NCBI RefSeq assembly: GCF_000612845.1
Contig: NZ_CCAT010000009.1
Coordinates: forward strand, 1 to 64,000
Direction: 5' to 3'
DNA length: 64,000 nucleotides
Source of the DNA: Clostridium ihumii AP5
Lineage (GTDB): Bacteria > Bacillota > Clostridia > Clostridiales > Clostridiaceae
Below, in pieces: positions 19,690 to 28,904 of this stretch (position 1 is its first letter; each line of letters begins with the position of its first letter). The translations under genes and the position numbers were made by a program. The notes under the pieces are model-generated. The model was not told the origin of the DNA, did not search any database, and worked only from the letters and a program-made list of their open reading frames with translations.

Positions 19690-19904
19690 AAAATCACCTT
19701 TCCTTTTATGCAGTACCTTTAACTAAAAACACCTTTTAAATTTTATTCATAATATTAACCATAACAGTATTATTTGATAAAAAAATACTAGCCATGTTAT
19801 AGTTTATTACCATATTTATATCTGTAATAAATCAACAGTTAACAATGATTGTGGATATTACTCACTTCGCTTTTAATATCTAAAAATAAAACTATAAAAA
19901 ATAA

Positions 19905-19934
19905 AACTGCAAATGAAAATTTCATTTACAGTTG
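19905..19934 (-). terminator. Leader terminator upstream of the resistance-type ABC-F gene
   Basis: Minus strand AACTGTAAATGAAA / TTTCATTTGCAGTT with a tiny loop then TTATTTTTT. No gene ends here; it lies 215 bases before the ABC-F start and after the leader peptide, as expected for attenuation. Confidence 0.65.
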
Positions 19935-20124
19935 TTTATTGCAAATCCAATGAAAAGTGTTAATTTATAATGACTTATATAAATGGTTAAAGCCTTAAAT
20001 TACCTTTAAAATATATTATAATTTAGAACCAAAATTTTAGCTAAAAAAATATATGGCTTTCTTTACTTAAATATATTTTAAATTTTAAAACTACAAATAT
20101 ATAACTTGTTTCATATATCATTAT

Positions 20125-20224
20125 AAAAAATAAAAGCAACTGTATCTGATGTTTTAGCTATATTTGTTCGCACACAAATAAAAGGGTACTGCCCTTAAAT
20201 TTTTAAACAAATTTTTAAAATTAA
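20125..20224 (-). promoter_or_regulatory. Putative attenuator structures after the leader peptide
   Basis: Downstream of the small leader ORF on the minus strand are AAGGG-CAGTA-CCCTT followed by TTATTT, ATTTGT-GTGCGA-ACAAAT, and AGCTAAAAC, which is complementary to GTTTTAGCT at the end of the leader ORF. GCTTTTATTTTTT follows. These could form alternative hairpins depending on ribosome stalling. Confidence 0.5.
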
Positions 20225-20248
20225 TTAAGCTAAAACTAAAATACGCAT
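20225..20248 (-). CDS. Putative 7-residue leader peptide MRILVLA
   Basis: ATG at 20248 is preceded by AAGGAG six bases upstream, the strongest Shine-Dalgarno in this leader, and reads MRILVLA then TAA. It starts about 30 bases from the predicted transcription start and about 560 bases before the ABC-F ATG. Short hydrophobic leader peptides of this kind stall on drug-bound ribosomes in other resistance leaders. No coding statistics are possible for seven codons; position and ribosome site are the evidence. Confidence 0.6.
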   Translation of the reverse strand: MRILVLA

Positions 20249-20285
20249 CACTTTCTCCTTTTCTAAAATTAAATATTTTTCTTTT

Positions 20286-20314
20286 ATTATAACACATTCA
20301 AGTCTAAAAGTTAA
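20286..20314 (-). promoter_or_regulatory. Promoter of the ABC-F leader transcript
   Basis: Minus strand TTAACT (20309-20314), 17-base spacer ending TGTG, perfect TATAAT at 20286-20291, with an extended -10 TG. Confidence 0.7.
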
Positions 20315-20326
20315 TAACATAAAGAA

Positions 20327-20352
20327 AATTAGCACATATTTAAGTGCTAATT
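20327..20352 (-). terminator. Terminator of the 44-residue protein gene
   Basis: AATTAGCAC and GTGCTAATT arms around an 8-base loop with TTTTCTTTAT after it on the minus strand, about 46 bases past the stop. Confidence 0.7.
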
Positions 20353-20398
20353 CCCTTTTAATGACAACTTTGTGTGGATTTTTAAAACATATTACTAA

Positions 20399-20533
20399 TT
20401 ATTTCTTTTCCCATGCAATCATAACAAAATCTTTGCCAGTTTCTTCTTTTACAAATTTTTCACATTTGTTAATTGCTTCTTGCTCTACACTACCTACATC
20501 TGCAACTTTATAATTCTTTTTATAATCTTCCAT
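20399..20533 (-). CDS. Small hypothetical protein, 44 residues
   Basis: Not recognised. ATG at 20533 is preceded by AAAGGAGG, and the frame gives MEDYKKNYKVADVGSVEQEA through to MIAWEKK and TAA. It is charged and soluble with one Cys (NKCEKF), and has its own terminator downstream. The strong ribosome site and coding-like composition support a real gene. Confidence 0.75.
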   Translation of the reverse strand: MEDYKKNYKVADVGSVEQEAINKCEKFVKEETGKDFVMIAWEKK

Positions 20534-20687
20534 TTCCTATTCCTCCTTTCATTTAATTTTATAATATTGTTCCCATATACATTAAAATTATATACATTTT
20601 TAAATCCCTAAACCTCAATTTAAAATAAAATCATTATACGCCTTACACTTTCCATATTATAATTTAATACATCCATATAAAAATCCG

Positions 20688-21362
20688 CCAAGACTAAAGT
20701 CTCAGCTACAAAGGAAATCAAATTGAAAACCCAACTCTTATAGGCGAGAATTCATTCTTGCTTAATGTCTTTTATATATTACTTCTAATTTTACATCCAT
20801 ATCAAAGTCCTCCAAGACTGAAGTCTCGACTACGAATAAAAGCAAGTTTAATTGAAATCCAAACTTTTGTAGGCGAGAACTTATTCTTGCTTAACGTCAT
20901 TTTACATATATTACTTCTAAAATTACATCCATATCGAAGTCCGCCAAGACTGAAGTCTCAGCTACGAAAAGAAAATAAAAAAACACCAAGGTTAAAACCT
21001 CGGCTACGTTGGATATCAAATCAAAAACCCTAACTATCATAATCGAGAATTTATTCTTACTTAACGTTATTTTACATATATTACTCCTAATTTTACCTCC
21101 ATATCAAACTCTGCCAAGACTGAAGTCTCAGCTACGAATAAAAGCAAGTTTAATTGAAAGCCCAACTTTTGTAGGCGAGAATTTATTCTTGCTTAACGTC
21201 ATTTTACATATATTACTTCTAAATTTACATCCATATCGAAGTCCGCCAAGAATGTAGTCTCAGCTACGAAGAGAAAATAAAAAAACACCAAGTTTGAAAC
21301 CTCGGCTACGTTGGATATCTAATTAAAAACCCCAACTTTTGTAGGTGAGAATTCATTCTTGC
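20688..21362. repeat. Hairpin-core repeat array 2
   Basis: About 13 units: forward at 20688, 20812, 20944, 20986, 21114, 21246 and 21288; reverse at 20740, 20869, 21040 (decayed), 21171 and 21341. The same alternating order and the same two spacers as array 1 recur, with some stretches almost base for base (for example 20944-21045 against 14249-14345). Units at 21246 and 21288 have mismatched arms and look like decayed or recombined copies. Confidence 0.92.
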
Positions 21363-21489
21363 TTAACGTTATTTTTATGCTTTTTTAAATATTTAAGATA
21401 ATATATTTAAAGGATTGAATAATACATTTTCATAAAGTATGTTATAATTAATTTACAATAAATAGGATATATTTTAGAGGGGGATATTT

Positions 21490-21660
21490 ATGTGGGATGA
21501 ATTAGGTGTTAGTAGTGGTACTGCCATTATTGTTTTAATTGCATTGTATTTTGTTATTAAATGGTCTGTTAAAAATGGAATTAAAGAGGCCTATAAAGAT
21601 ATTGCTGAAAACAAGTTCTCTGAGAATGAAGAATCTCTAGAGTCTGAAGATAAAATTTAA
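21490..21660 (+). CDS. Small single-pass membrane protein, 56 residues
   Basis: ATG at 21490 follows AGAGGGGGATATTT. The protein starts MWDELGVSSGTAIIVLIALY, has one helix (about residues 11-24), then KWSVKNGIKEAYKDIAE and an acidic Ser/Glu tail. The helix-then-KWSVK arrangement resembles the DUF6019-type small clostridial proteins, from memory. First of three small plus-strand genes between two repeat arrays. Confidence 0.72.
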   Translation: MWDELGVSSGTAIIVLIALYFVIKWSVKNGIKEAYKDIAENKFSENEESLESEDKI

Positions 21661-21792
21661 AATTCCTAATTATAAACTAAAATAGCACTATGTATGTTTA
21701 ATAATATAAACCATAAAGTTTTAAAATAACAGTTCAATATATATCTATTTTTAGAAAATGGTATACTTTTATAAAGTATTGGGAGGATATTT

Positions 21793-22104
21793 ATGCTTTA
21801 TAACTTTGAAATTTATATTTATATATGTTCTTTTATTTTTTTATTGCATTTAATTTATATGATAAAATCCAAAAGTTCAAATAAAATTCCAAGTTATTTA
21901 TTCATTTTAAATTCATTTTTCTTTATTTTTATTTCGAATTTGAGTGATTTTAATTATGGTATTTACATTGATGAACACAATTTAGTAGGAAATTATGTTT
22001 CTTCAATATGTAATATTTTTAATAATCTTGCCTTTTTAATTATTCTATTTTTATTTATTGTAATTAAATCTAAGGATAAAAAGAGCATACTTTATGATAA
22101 ATAA
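21793..22104 (+). CDS. Hypothetical membrane protein, 103 residues
   Basis: Not recognised. GGGAGGATATTT precedes the ATG. Three hydrophobic segments are visible (about residues 6-23, 33-50 and 76-93) with a short polar loop DFNYGIYIDEHN between the second and third. It lies 19 bases before the next gene, so the two probably share a transcript. Confidence 0.65.
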   Translation: MLYNFEIYIYICSFIFLLHLIYMIKSKSSNKIPSYLFILNSFFFIFISNLSDFNYGIYIDEHNLVGNYVSSICNIFNNLAFLIILFLFIVIKSKDKKSILYDK

Positions 22105-22123
22105 ATTATAAGGAGAGAACTTA

Positions 22124-22465
22124 ATGAAAAATATAAAAAAATATGTTCCGTTTTTAATAGTTTTTATAATTTCTATTATTACTTACGGACTTGTAAAAAA
22201 CTTAAACAGTAATATGACAAATATTCCTAGAACTACTTATATTAGTGAATCTACATCACCTACTGGAAAATATACAATAATTAATTATATTATAGAAGAC
22301 AATTTTAATCCACCTATCATAAGTTGTGATTTAACAGACAACACTAATAAATCCATGGAACCTAAAAACATATATCATGTTTCTAATGAAGATGATGCAA
22401 TTGTCAATTGGTTAAGTGAATCTAAAGTTAAAATAAACAGCAAAACAATTACATTAGAAGAGTAA
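22124..22465 (+). CDS. DUF5412-like protein
   Basis: 113 residues with an N-terminal anchor helix (YVPFLIVFIISIITYGLV) and an outside domain that reads SPTGKYTIINYIIED, then KNIYHVSNEDDAIVNWLSESKVKINSKTITLE. The SPxGKYT and xxVxWLSxxxVxIN blocks match the DUF5412 pattern as I remember it. AAGGAGAGAAC precedes the ATG. Last gene of a small unit that ends in a strong terminator. Confidence 0.65.
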   Translation: MKNIKKYVPFLIVFIISIITYGLVKNLNSNMTNIPRTTYISESTSPTGKYTIINYIIEDNFNPPIISCDLTDNTNKSMEPKNIYHVSNEDDAIVNWLSESKVKINSKTITLEE

Positions 22466-22474
22466 AACTCAATG

Positions 22475-22517
22475 AAAAAGCTAAGTCAAAACAATCTTAA
22501 TTTGACTTAGCTTTTTA
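22475..22517 (+). terminator. Terminator after the DUF5412-like gene
   Basis: AAAAAGCTAAGTCAAA and TTTGACTTAGCTTTTT form a perfect 16-bp stem with a 10-base loop. Confidence 0.9.
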
Positions 22518-22562
22518 TAATTTACATATTTATTTCTAATTTTACATCCACATCAAAGTCCG

Positions 22563-23288
22563 CCAAGACTAAAGTCTCAGCTACAGTTTATGAATTAAAT
22601 ATATTGTCAATGGGATGAATAATATTTTCCACCATTTTCAATTTTTAATTTTCAACTTTCAATTAATTAAGTAGGCGAGGTTTTAACCTTGCTTACCGTC
22701 ATTTTAATATATTATTTCTTATTTTACATTCACATCAAAACCTACCAAGACTGAAGTCTCAGCTACGAATGAGCCAAAACCCTCGTAGCCGAGAATTCAT
22801 TCTTGTATAACGTTATTCATATTACTTTTCAATTTACAATCTGTTTGGGACTGACTCTACTTGTCTTGATAAATATCTCTTTTAAAAGGGATATCCATTA
22901 TAAAAAGGCAATTAGCATATAATATGTCTGTCCCTCTTGTTCATTGGTATTTTTAGATCTAGAGCAATAAATATTAGCAAGGATATCTTCCCGTATCAAA
23001 AACCACCAAGGTTGAAACCTCGGCTACAAAGGATATCAAATCAAAAGCCAACTTTCGTAGGCGAGGTTTTAACCTTGCTTACCGTCATTTTAATGTATTA
23101 CTTCTAATTTTACATCCATATCATAAGTCCGCCAAGACTGAAGTCTCAGCTACGAAGAAACTAGAAATAAAATTAAAAGTCCCAATGTTTATAGCAGAGA
23201 ATTTATTCTTGCATAACGTCATTTTACATATATTACCTCTAATTTCAAGTCCATATCAAAGTTCGCCAAGGTTGAAACCTCGGCTACG
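22563..23288. repeat. Hairpin-core repeat array 3
   Basis: Nine units: forward at 22563, 22744, 23006, 23132 and 23266; reverse at 22671, 22784, 23057 and 23191 (partly decayed). All three stem types occur. The array ends about 30 bases from the hydA stop codon and interrupts no gene. Confidence 0.92.
22828..23000 (+). repeat. Second interspersed repeat, copy 2 ('element C')
   Basis: Matches 13938-14110 in order and strand: GGGACTGACTCTACTTG, TATAAAAAGGCAATTAGC, TATAATATGTCTGTCCCTCT, TTCATTGGTAT, TTAGCAAGGATATCTTCC. It is followed, as in copy 1, by a forward hairpin-core unit. Confidence 0.7.
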
Positions 23289-23316
23289 AAGAGAAATTGA
23301 AAATTGATAAAAGAAT

Positions 23317-25020
23317 TTATTTATTGCATTTTCCATAATGAACATGTAGTAATTCATGACTTCTGTCTTTTAAAAGTCCATTGTATAGTGAAGTAATCAT
23401 TGGATTTTCTTGACTTCTCTTTATTTCTGTAACTTTATCGTCTTTGTAAAGTCCTTTCATTCTTTCTTCTTTAACTTTACTAAAGCTAAATGGTTGTCCT
23501 GCTCCAGCTATGCATCCTCCTGGGCAAGCCATAACTTCAACAAAATCAAAGTGTTCTTCTCCACTTTCAATTCTTTCAATTAATTGTTCTGCATTGTTAA
23601 GACCACTAACTACACCTATACGAAGTGTTTTATCTCCCATAGGAAGTTCTAGAGCTTTTATACCATCCATTCCACGAACACCTATAAACTCTATATTTTT
23701 AAGTGCTTTCATGCTCTTATCTTCAACAACTCCACGTATAACTGCTTCTGTAACTCCACCGGTAGTTCCAAATATAACACCAGCTCCTGAGTGTACAGAA
23801 AACGGCATATCTGGAGCTTCTGCTTCTATTTCATCAAATTTGATTCCAAGTTCAGTAATCATTCTACATAATTCTGTTGTTGTAATTACATAATCTATAT
23901 CTCTAATGCCATTTCTTACAAATTCTTCTCTAGCAGCTTCTGATTTTTTAGCTGTACATGGCATAACTGCAACAGAAATAGTTTCCTTTCCTTCTTTTTC
24001 ATCTCTTTCTTTAAAATATTCTTTAACTATGCTACCAAACATTTGCATAGGTGATTTACAAGAAGATACATACTTCATAAGCTCTGGATGTTTTGTTTCC
24101 ACATATCTTACCCAAGCTGGACAACAAGATGTAAATAATGGATAACTATTGTCACCAGATTCTAACTTTTCTAAAAATTCCTTTGTTTCTTCTATAATAG
24201 TTGTGTCAGCAGTTAAAGATGTATCATAAATTTCATCAAAACCAATTCTTCTCATAGCAGCTACTATCTTATTCATAACATTTTCGCCATGCTTTATTCC
24301 AAACTCTTCACCTAAAGCAACACGTACTGCTGGTGCAATTTGTACTACTACTCTTTGTTTTTTATTATAAATAGCTTCCCAAACACTTGCAGCATCACTT
24401 CTTACAATAATCGCTCCAGTTGGACAAACTGCTGCACATTGTCCGCAACTTACACAATCAGTTTCAGAAAGTTTTCTTTCAAATGCAGGACTTACTTCCA
24501 TCTTAGGTCCACGATATGCAAAATCTATAGCTCCAACATTTTGCACTTCATTACAAACTCTAACGCAGTCTCCACATAAAATACATTTGTTTGGATCGCG
24601 TATTATTGCTCTTGATGATGTATCTAATTTTTGTAATTTATGTGTATCTTTAAATCTAATCTTTTTAACACCAAATCTTAACGCTAATTCTTGAAGTTTA
24701 CATTTTCCATTCTTCTCACATATTGTACAATCTCTACAGTGAGATGCTAATAAAAGTTCCAAAATCATTTTTCTGTGTTGATTTATTTTTGGAGTATTAG
24801 TTTTAATAGACATTTTATCCTTAGGTGGTGTAGAGCAAGAAGCTATAATTCCGCCTCTCTCATCTTCAACAACACACATTCTACAAGCACCATAGATAGA
24901 CAATTCTGAATAATAACAAAATGTAGGTAAATCTATGCCAGATTTTCTAACTACATCTAAAATATTCTTTTCTTTATCAAACTCTACTCTATTGCCGTCA
25001 ATAATCATATACTTAGACAT
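23317..25020 (-). CDS. hydA: [FeFe] hydrogenase catalytic subunit HydA (trimeric, NAD-linked)
   Basis: About 567 residues in classic order: an N-terminal [2Fe-2S] domain (CYYSELSIYGACRMC), a His-ligated [4Fe-4S] site (HCRDCTIC...C), two [4Fe-4S] clusters (CILCGDCVRVC and CVSCGQCAAVCPTG), then the H-cluster domain with TSCCPAW, MPCTAKKSE and VMACPGGCIAGAGQP. It makes or oxidises H2 in the cytoplasm. Starting at ATG 25020 leaves room for the ribosome site; the ATG four codons upstream abuts AGAAGGG. Last gene of hydC-hydB-hydA. Confidence 0.95.
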   Translation of the reverse strand: MSKYMIIDGNRVEFDKEKNILDVVRKSGIDLPTFCYYSELSIYGACRMCVVEDERGGIIASCSTPPKDKMSIKTNTPKINQHRKMILELLLASHCRDCTICEKNGKCKLQELALRFGVKKIRFKDTHKLQKLDTSSRAIIRDPNKCILCGDCVRVCNEVQNVGAIDFAYRGPKMEVSPAFERKLSETDCVSCGQCAAVCPTGAIIVRSDAASVWEAIYNKKQRVVVQIAPAVRVALGEEFGIKHGENVMNKIVAAMRRIGFDEIYDTSLTADTTIIEETKEFLEKLESGDNSYPLFTSCCPAWVRYVETKHPELMKYVSSCKSPMQMFGSIVKEYFKERDEKEGKETISVAVMPCTAKKSEAAREEFVRNGIRDIDYVITTTELCRMITELGIKFDEIEAEAPDMPFSVHSGAGVIFGTTGGVTEAVIRGVVEDKSMKALKNIEFIGVRGMDGIKALELPMGDKTLRIGVVSGLNNAEQLIERIESGEEHFDFVEVMACPGGCIAGAGQPFSFSKVKEERMKGLYKDDKVTEIKRSQENPMITSLYNGLLKDRSHELLHVHYGKCNK

Positions 25021-25042
25021 ACTTTCTACCATCCCTTCTAAA

Positions 25043-26923
25043 TTAAACTAAATCTATAGCCTTGAATGAACAACCTTCCATACAAGCACCACATTTTATA
25101 CACTTTGAATTATCGATGGTATAAGGTTTCTTTATCTCACCAGTTATTGCTCCTGCTGGACATAATCTTGCGCACTTAGAGCATCCCTTGCATTTATTTT
25201 CATCTATTTTATAAGACATCAATGCCTTACATACACCACCTGGACACTTCTTATCTACAACGTGAGCTATATACTCATCTCTAAAATATTTTAAAGTACT
25301 CTTAACTGGAAGTGATGCACTCTTTCCAAGTCCACAAAGAGCAGTAGCTGAAATAGTTTCAGATAATTCTTCTAAAAGCGCAATATGTTCCATTGTTCCC
25401 CTGCCTTCAACTATATCAGTTAAAATTTCAAGCATTCTCTTTGTACCTTCTCTACATGGAACACATTTTCCACAAGATTCATTTTGAGTAAAGTTCATAA
25501 AGAAACGAGCAACTTCAACCATACAACTTCTGTCATTCATAACAACTAGTCCACCACTACCAATCATTGCTCCAACTTTCTTTAAAGAATCAAAATCTAA
25601 ATCCAAATCTAGATGTCCTTCATTTACACATAAACATCCACCAGATGGACCACCTATTTGAACTGCTTTAAAGTTTCCTTCTTTAACTCCCCCACCTATA
25701 TCAAAAATTACTTTTCTTAAAGGTGTTCCCATAGGAACTTCTATAAGACCTGTATGTTTTACATTGCCTGTAAGTGCAAAAGCTTTGGTTCCATAATTGT
25801 TTTCAACACCAAAAGTTTTATACCAATCAGCACCTCTATTAATAATGAAAGGAACATTACAAAATGTTTCTACGTTATTTAATACAGTAGGTTTTGAAAA
25901 CAATCCCTGTTCTACTGTTCTAGGTGGTTTAACTCTTGGCATACCTCTATTACCTTCAATAGATGCTGTAAGGGCACTACCCTCTCCACATACAAATGCT
26001 CCTGAGCCTTGATTTATATGTATGTCAAAATCAAAACCAGAACCTAAAATATTTTTTCCTAAAAGACCTCTTTCTCTAGCCATATCTATAGCTATTCTAA
26101 GTCTTTTAACTGCAAGTGGATACTCTGCACGAACATATATATAACCATTATTAGCTTTAGTAGCAGCACCAGCTATAATCATACCTTCAATTACTCTATG
26201 AGGATCACCTTCCATCATACTTCTATCCATGAATGCACCTGGGTCACCTTCATCACCATTACAAACAATATATTTCTCAGGTTCAGCTTGACTTAAAACT
26301 TGAGACCATTTTTTACCTGTAGGGAAACCACCGCCTCCTCTACCTCTAAGTCCTGCCTCAGAAATTTCCTTTACAATCTCTTCTGAAGTCATATCAAAAA
26401 GTGCCTTAGCTGCAGCACTATAACCACCAACTGCTATATATTCCTTAATTGATTCTGCATTAATATGACCACAATGTTCTAACGCTACACGTTTTTGTTG
26501 TTTATAAAAAGGAATCTCTTCTTGTTTGCTATAACTCTTTACATCATCTTTATAAATTAAACGTTCTATTACTTCTTCCCCAATTATACTTTTTTCAAGA
26601 ATCTCTTCACAATCTTCTACTTTAACTTTTATATATAACCATCCTTCTGGTTCTATTCTAAGAAGTGGTCCCATTTCACAAAATCCATGACATCCACTCT
26701 TTTTTAATCCTATACTCTCGCCATGTGGCTCTTCTTCTAATATAACATCAAGTTTAAGTCCTCTTTCCTTTATAAGTTCTTTAAGTCTTGCATAAATATT
26801 TAAAGAACCACCAGCAACACATCCAGTTCCAGCACAAATTAATATTTGTTTATGCTGCATATCTAAAGCTTTTTTATATTTTTTACTAAGCTCATTTAAC
26901 TCTTCTCTACTATTAATTCTCAC
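25043..26923 (-). CDS. hydB: NADH-binding hydrogenase subunit HydB (NuoF-like)
   Basis: 626 residues: an N-terminal thioredoxin-like [2Fe-2S] domain (ICAGTGCVAGG ... GCHGFCEMGP), the NuoF core with GLRGRGGGGFPTGKKW and GDEGDPGAFMDR for FMN and NADH, an SLBB region, the [4Fe-4S] motif SCGKCVPCREGTKR, and two C-terminal ferredoxin clusters (CKGCSKCARLCP and CIKCGACMEGC). The start is GTG with GGAGG nine bases upstream. It overlaps hydC by 11 bases. Carries the flavin and NAD(H) site of the bifurcating complex. Confidence 0.95.
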   Translation of the reverse strand: MRINSREELNELSKKYKKALDMQHKQILICAGTGCVAGGSLNIYARLKELIKERGLKLDVILEEEPHGESIGLKKSGCHGFCEMGPLLRIEPEGWLYIKVKVEDCEEILEKSIIGEEVIERLIYKDDVKSYSKQEEIPFYKQQKRVALEHCGHINAESIKEYIAVGGYSAAAKALFDMTSEEIVKEISEAGLRGRGGGGFPTGKKWSQVLSQAEPEKYIVCNGDEGDPGAFMDRSMMEGDPHRVIEGMIIAGAATKANNGYIYVRAEYPLAVKRLRIAIDMARERGLLGKNILGSGFDFDIHINQGSGAFVCGEGSALTASIEGNRGMPRVKPPRTVEQGLFSKPTVLNNVETFCNVPFIINRGADWYKTFGVENNYGTKAFALTGNVKHTGLIEVPMGTPLRKVIFDIGGGVKEGNFKAVQIGGPSGGCLCVNEGHLDLDLDFDSLKKVGAMIGSGGLVVMNDRSCMVEVARFFMNFTQNESCGKCVPCREGTKRMLEILTDIVEGRGTMEHIALLEELSETISATALCGLGKSASLPVKSTLKYFRDEYIAHVVDKKCPGGVCKALMSYKIDENKCKGCSKCARLCPAGAITGEIKKPYTIDNSKCIKCGACMEGCSFKAIDLV

Positions 26924-27413
26924 TTTTTGTATCCTCCTTTAATTCATTTATTAAAGTTCTTACTTTGTCTTTAGTCATACTTGGATGCACAACATCATTT
27001 ACAGTACAAACTGGAGCTAGTCCACATGCACCTAAACAAGATACAGTCTCAATAGTGAAAATCATATCATCTGTTGTAGTTTTACTTTCTGAAAGTCCTA
27101 ATATATTTCTAAACTCCTCTAATATAGGAATTGACTTTCTTACGTGACAAGCAGTTCCGTCACAAATTTTAATAATATACTTTCCTTTAGGTTGTAATGA
27201 AAAATTTTCATAGAATGTTGCCACACTATAAACTTTTGCATCACTAATTTTTAATTTTTTCGCAATATAACATAACACTTCTTCTGGTAAATAACGATAT
27301 TTCTTTTGAATATCTTGCATAATAGCAATAATAGAGGCTTTATTGTAGTTGTATTCTTCTAGTATATCCTCTACTTCTTTTATTTCTTGCTCATTTAACA
27401 TGACCATCCCCAT
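26913..27413 (-). CDS. hydC: Hydrogenase subunit HydC (NuoE-like [2Fe-2S] protein)
   Basis: About 166 residues: a helical N-terminal half (ILEEYNYNKASIIAIMQDIQ) and a thioredoxin-like [2Fe-2S] domain with CDGTACHVRKS and CLGACGLAP, the four cluster cysteines. It links HydB to the other electron carriers. Three in-frame ATG codons lie within the first five; the first abuts AAAGG, so the second or third (27407 or 27401) is the likelier start. First gene of the operon, promoter at 27437-27465. Confidence 0.93.
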   Translation of the reverse strand: MGMVMLNEQEIKEVEDILEEYNYNKASIIAIMQDIQKKYRYLPEEVLCYIAKKLKISDAKVYSVATFYENFSLQPKGKYIIKICDGTACHVRKSIPILEEFRNILGLSESKTTTDDMIFTIETVSCLGACGLAPVCTVNDVVHPSMTKDKVRTLINELKEDTKSEN

Positions 27414-27436
27414 CCTTTATATGGTATTTTTGGTTT

Positions 27437-27465
27437 AATTTAATTATATATCACCCAAAAGTCAA
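27437..27465 (-). promoter_or_regulatory. Promoter of the hydCBA operon
   Basis: Minus strand TTGACT (27460-27465), 17-base spacer, TAAATT (27437-27442), about 20-30 bases before hydC. No clear Rex-type dyad (TTGT...ACAA) was found next to it. Confidence 0.5.
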
Positions 27466-27946
27466 TTTGAATAAAAAAACTATTACTAAAAAGGAAACTT
27501 TTTATTAATATTTTTTCATATTTTCTACCTTATATTGTAAAATTTTATAGTTAAATTTTAATGTATGAGTTCCTATATACCATTATATAAGGTAATTTTT
27601 AAATAAATTTTTATTAAAAAGATATAGTTTTTTTATATTTATTCTTATTACAATGAAATATAAAATATACAAAATATTAAAACTTTATATATATTTATTG
27701 AATTTTTCAAAACATATACTTCTAAAACTTAAATGAGACTTAAAGTCAATTAGATATATGTTAAATACATCCATTTTTATTTTAGTTTCTTTTCCTATTG
27801 TATATATAAATTTATACATAAATTACTTATATATCAAATTTAAATTATTATTTGTATCATTTCTTTCAACATTTATCGATTTTTTTTACACTCCAATAAA
27901 TTTTTGAAACTTTTTAAAGTGTAAACTTGTTGCCTTAAATATATAC
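27466..27946. other. Intergenic region, no gene seen
   Basis: Roughly 480 AT-rich bases between the hydCBA promoter and the terminator of the next gene. I see no supported ORF, no repeat unit and no strong dyad. Two GTAAA/TTTAC-like short motifs and many A/T runs are all that can be noted. Confidence 0.5.
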
Positions 27947-27973
27947 AATAAAAATGAGAGCATTTCTGCTCTC
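27947..27973 (-). terminator. Terminator of the hypothetical membrane protein gene
   Basis: GAGAGC-AGAAAT-GCTCTC followed by ATTTTTATT on the minus strand; the stem starts one base past the stop codon. Confidence 0.8.
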
Positions 27974-28621
27974 TTATCTAAATCTATTTATTGAATTTTC
28001 CAAGTATGTTTGTGCTTTTTTATCAATAATCATTACACTTTTATTCTCACTAAGCTTTATTAAAAAACCTTCATTATTAACTTGTGTTGTCAATATATCG
28101 TCACTTTTTATAATAAGTTCATCTAAAACAATACCATCTTCGTAACTACCAACTCTTCGCCCAAAAACACTCGTACCGCTTCTATCTCCATGTTCAAGTG
28201 TGTATTTAACTTCATTCTTACCCTTATATACTGAAAGTTTAGGTCCATAAAGCCTATCTGTAAAAACAACCAAAACCAGTATAGATAAACATATAAACAA
28301 TGGCAAATTCATTCTTTCATAATCTAATCCTAATACAAGAATACCTGCTATAATCCAACCAGTAATTAAACTACTTATAATTATAACTATTTGTAATTTA
28401 GGATTTATACTTAAATAATGGAAATTCTTAAGTTTCATCTTTTTAAGTTCTGCATTGATAGATTTTATAACATTACCCATTAAATAATCATTAATTACAA
28501 CTACTAATAAAGATGTTAAAATTTTTATCAAAATACCATAAGTCGAAAAAATAAAAATAACTATTACAAATAATATATTCACCAACCAAACCAAAACCCT
28601 AGCAAACTTATTACCTATCAT
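27974..28621 (-). CDS. Hypothetical membrane protein
   Basis: Not recognised. About 215 residues in two halves: four hydrophobic segments (about 8-28, 30-48, 76-98 and 105-121), then a cytoplasmic beta-rich tail (YGPKLSVYKGKNEVKYTLEHG ... YEDGIVLDELIIKSDDI) that looks like a small PH-like domain. GGGAG eight bases upstream favours the second ATG of the frame (28621). Single gene with terminator. Confidence 0.65.
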   Translation of the reverse strand: MIGNKFARVLVWLVNILFVIVIFIFSTYGILIKILTSLLVVVINDYLMGNVIKSINAELKKMKLKNFHYLSINPKLQIVIIISSLITGWIIAGILVLGLDYERMNLPLFICLSILVLVVFTDRLYGPKLSVYKGKNEVKYTLEHGDRSGTSVFGRRVGSYEDGIVLDELIIKSDDILTTQVNNEGFLIKLSENKSVMIIDKKAQTYLENSINRFR

Positions 28622-28904
28622 AAACATCTCTCCCTTAAAAACATCACATTGTCAAATCTCCAAAGTAAAATTATGTTTAACCATAAACTTAATTATCTCA
28701 ATTAATAAAATCACACATTAAAAATATAAACTAAAACTATATAACCTATAATTCTATATCATAACTATAACTCAAAATTTTACAAAATTCTATATTTATA
28801 ACAAAACTAAACATACTCTTAAAACTCACCTAAATTTTTATAACCATAACTCATTTATATTAATTATTGCCACATCCAATTAAATTCTTACAAAAATAAA
28901 AAAT

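Noticed and set aside
20758..21257. Two overlapping frames in array 2
   Set aside because: Same repeat-derived peptides (FVGENLFLLNVILHILLL); no start signal.
27414..27466. Rex-type redox operator before hydCBA
   Set aside because: No TTGTTAA...TTAACAA-like dyad was found there.
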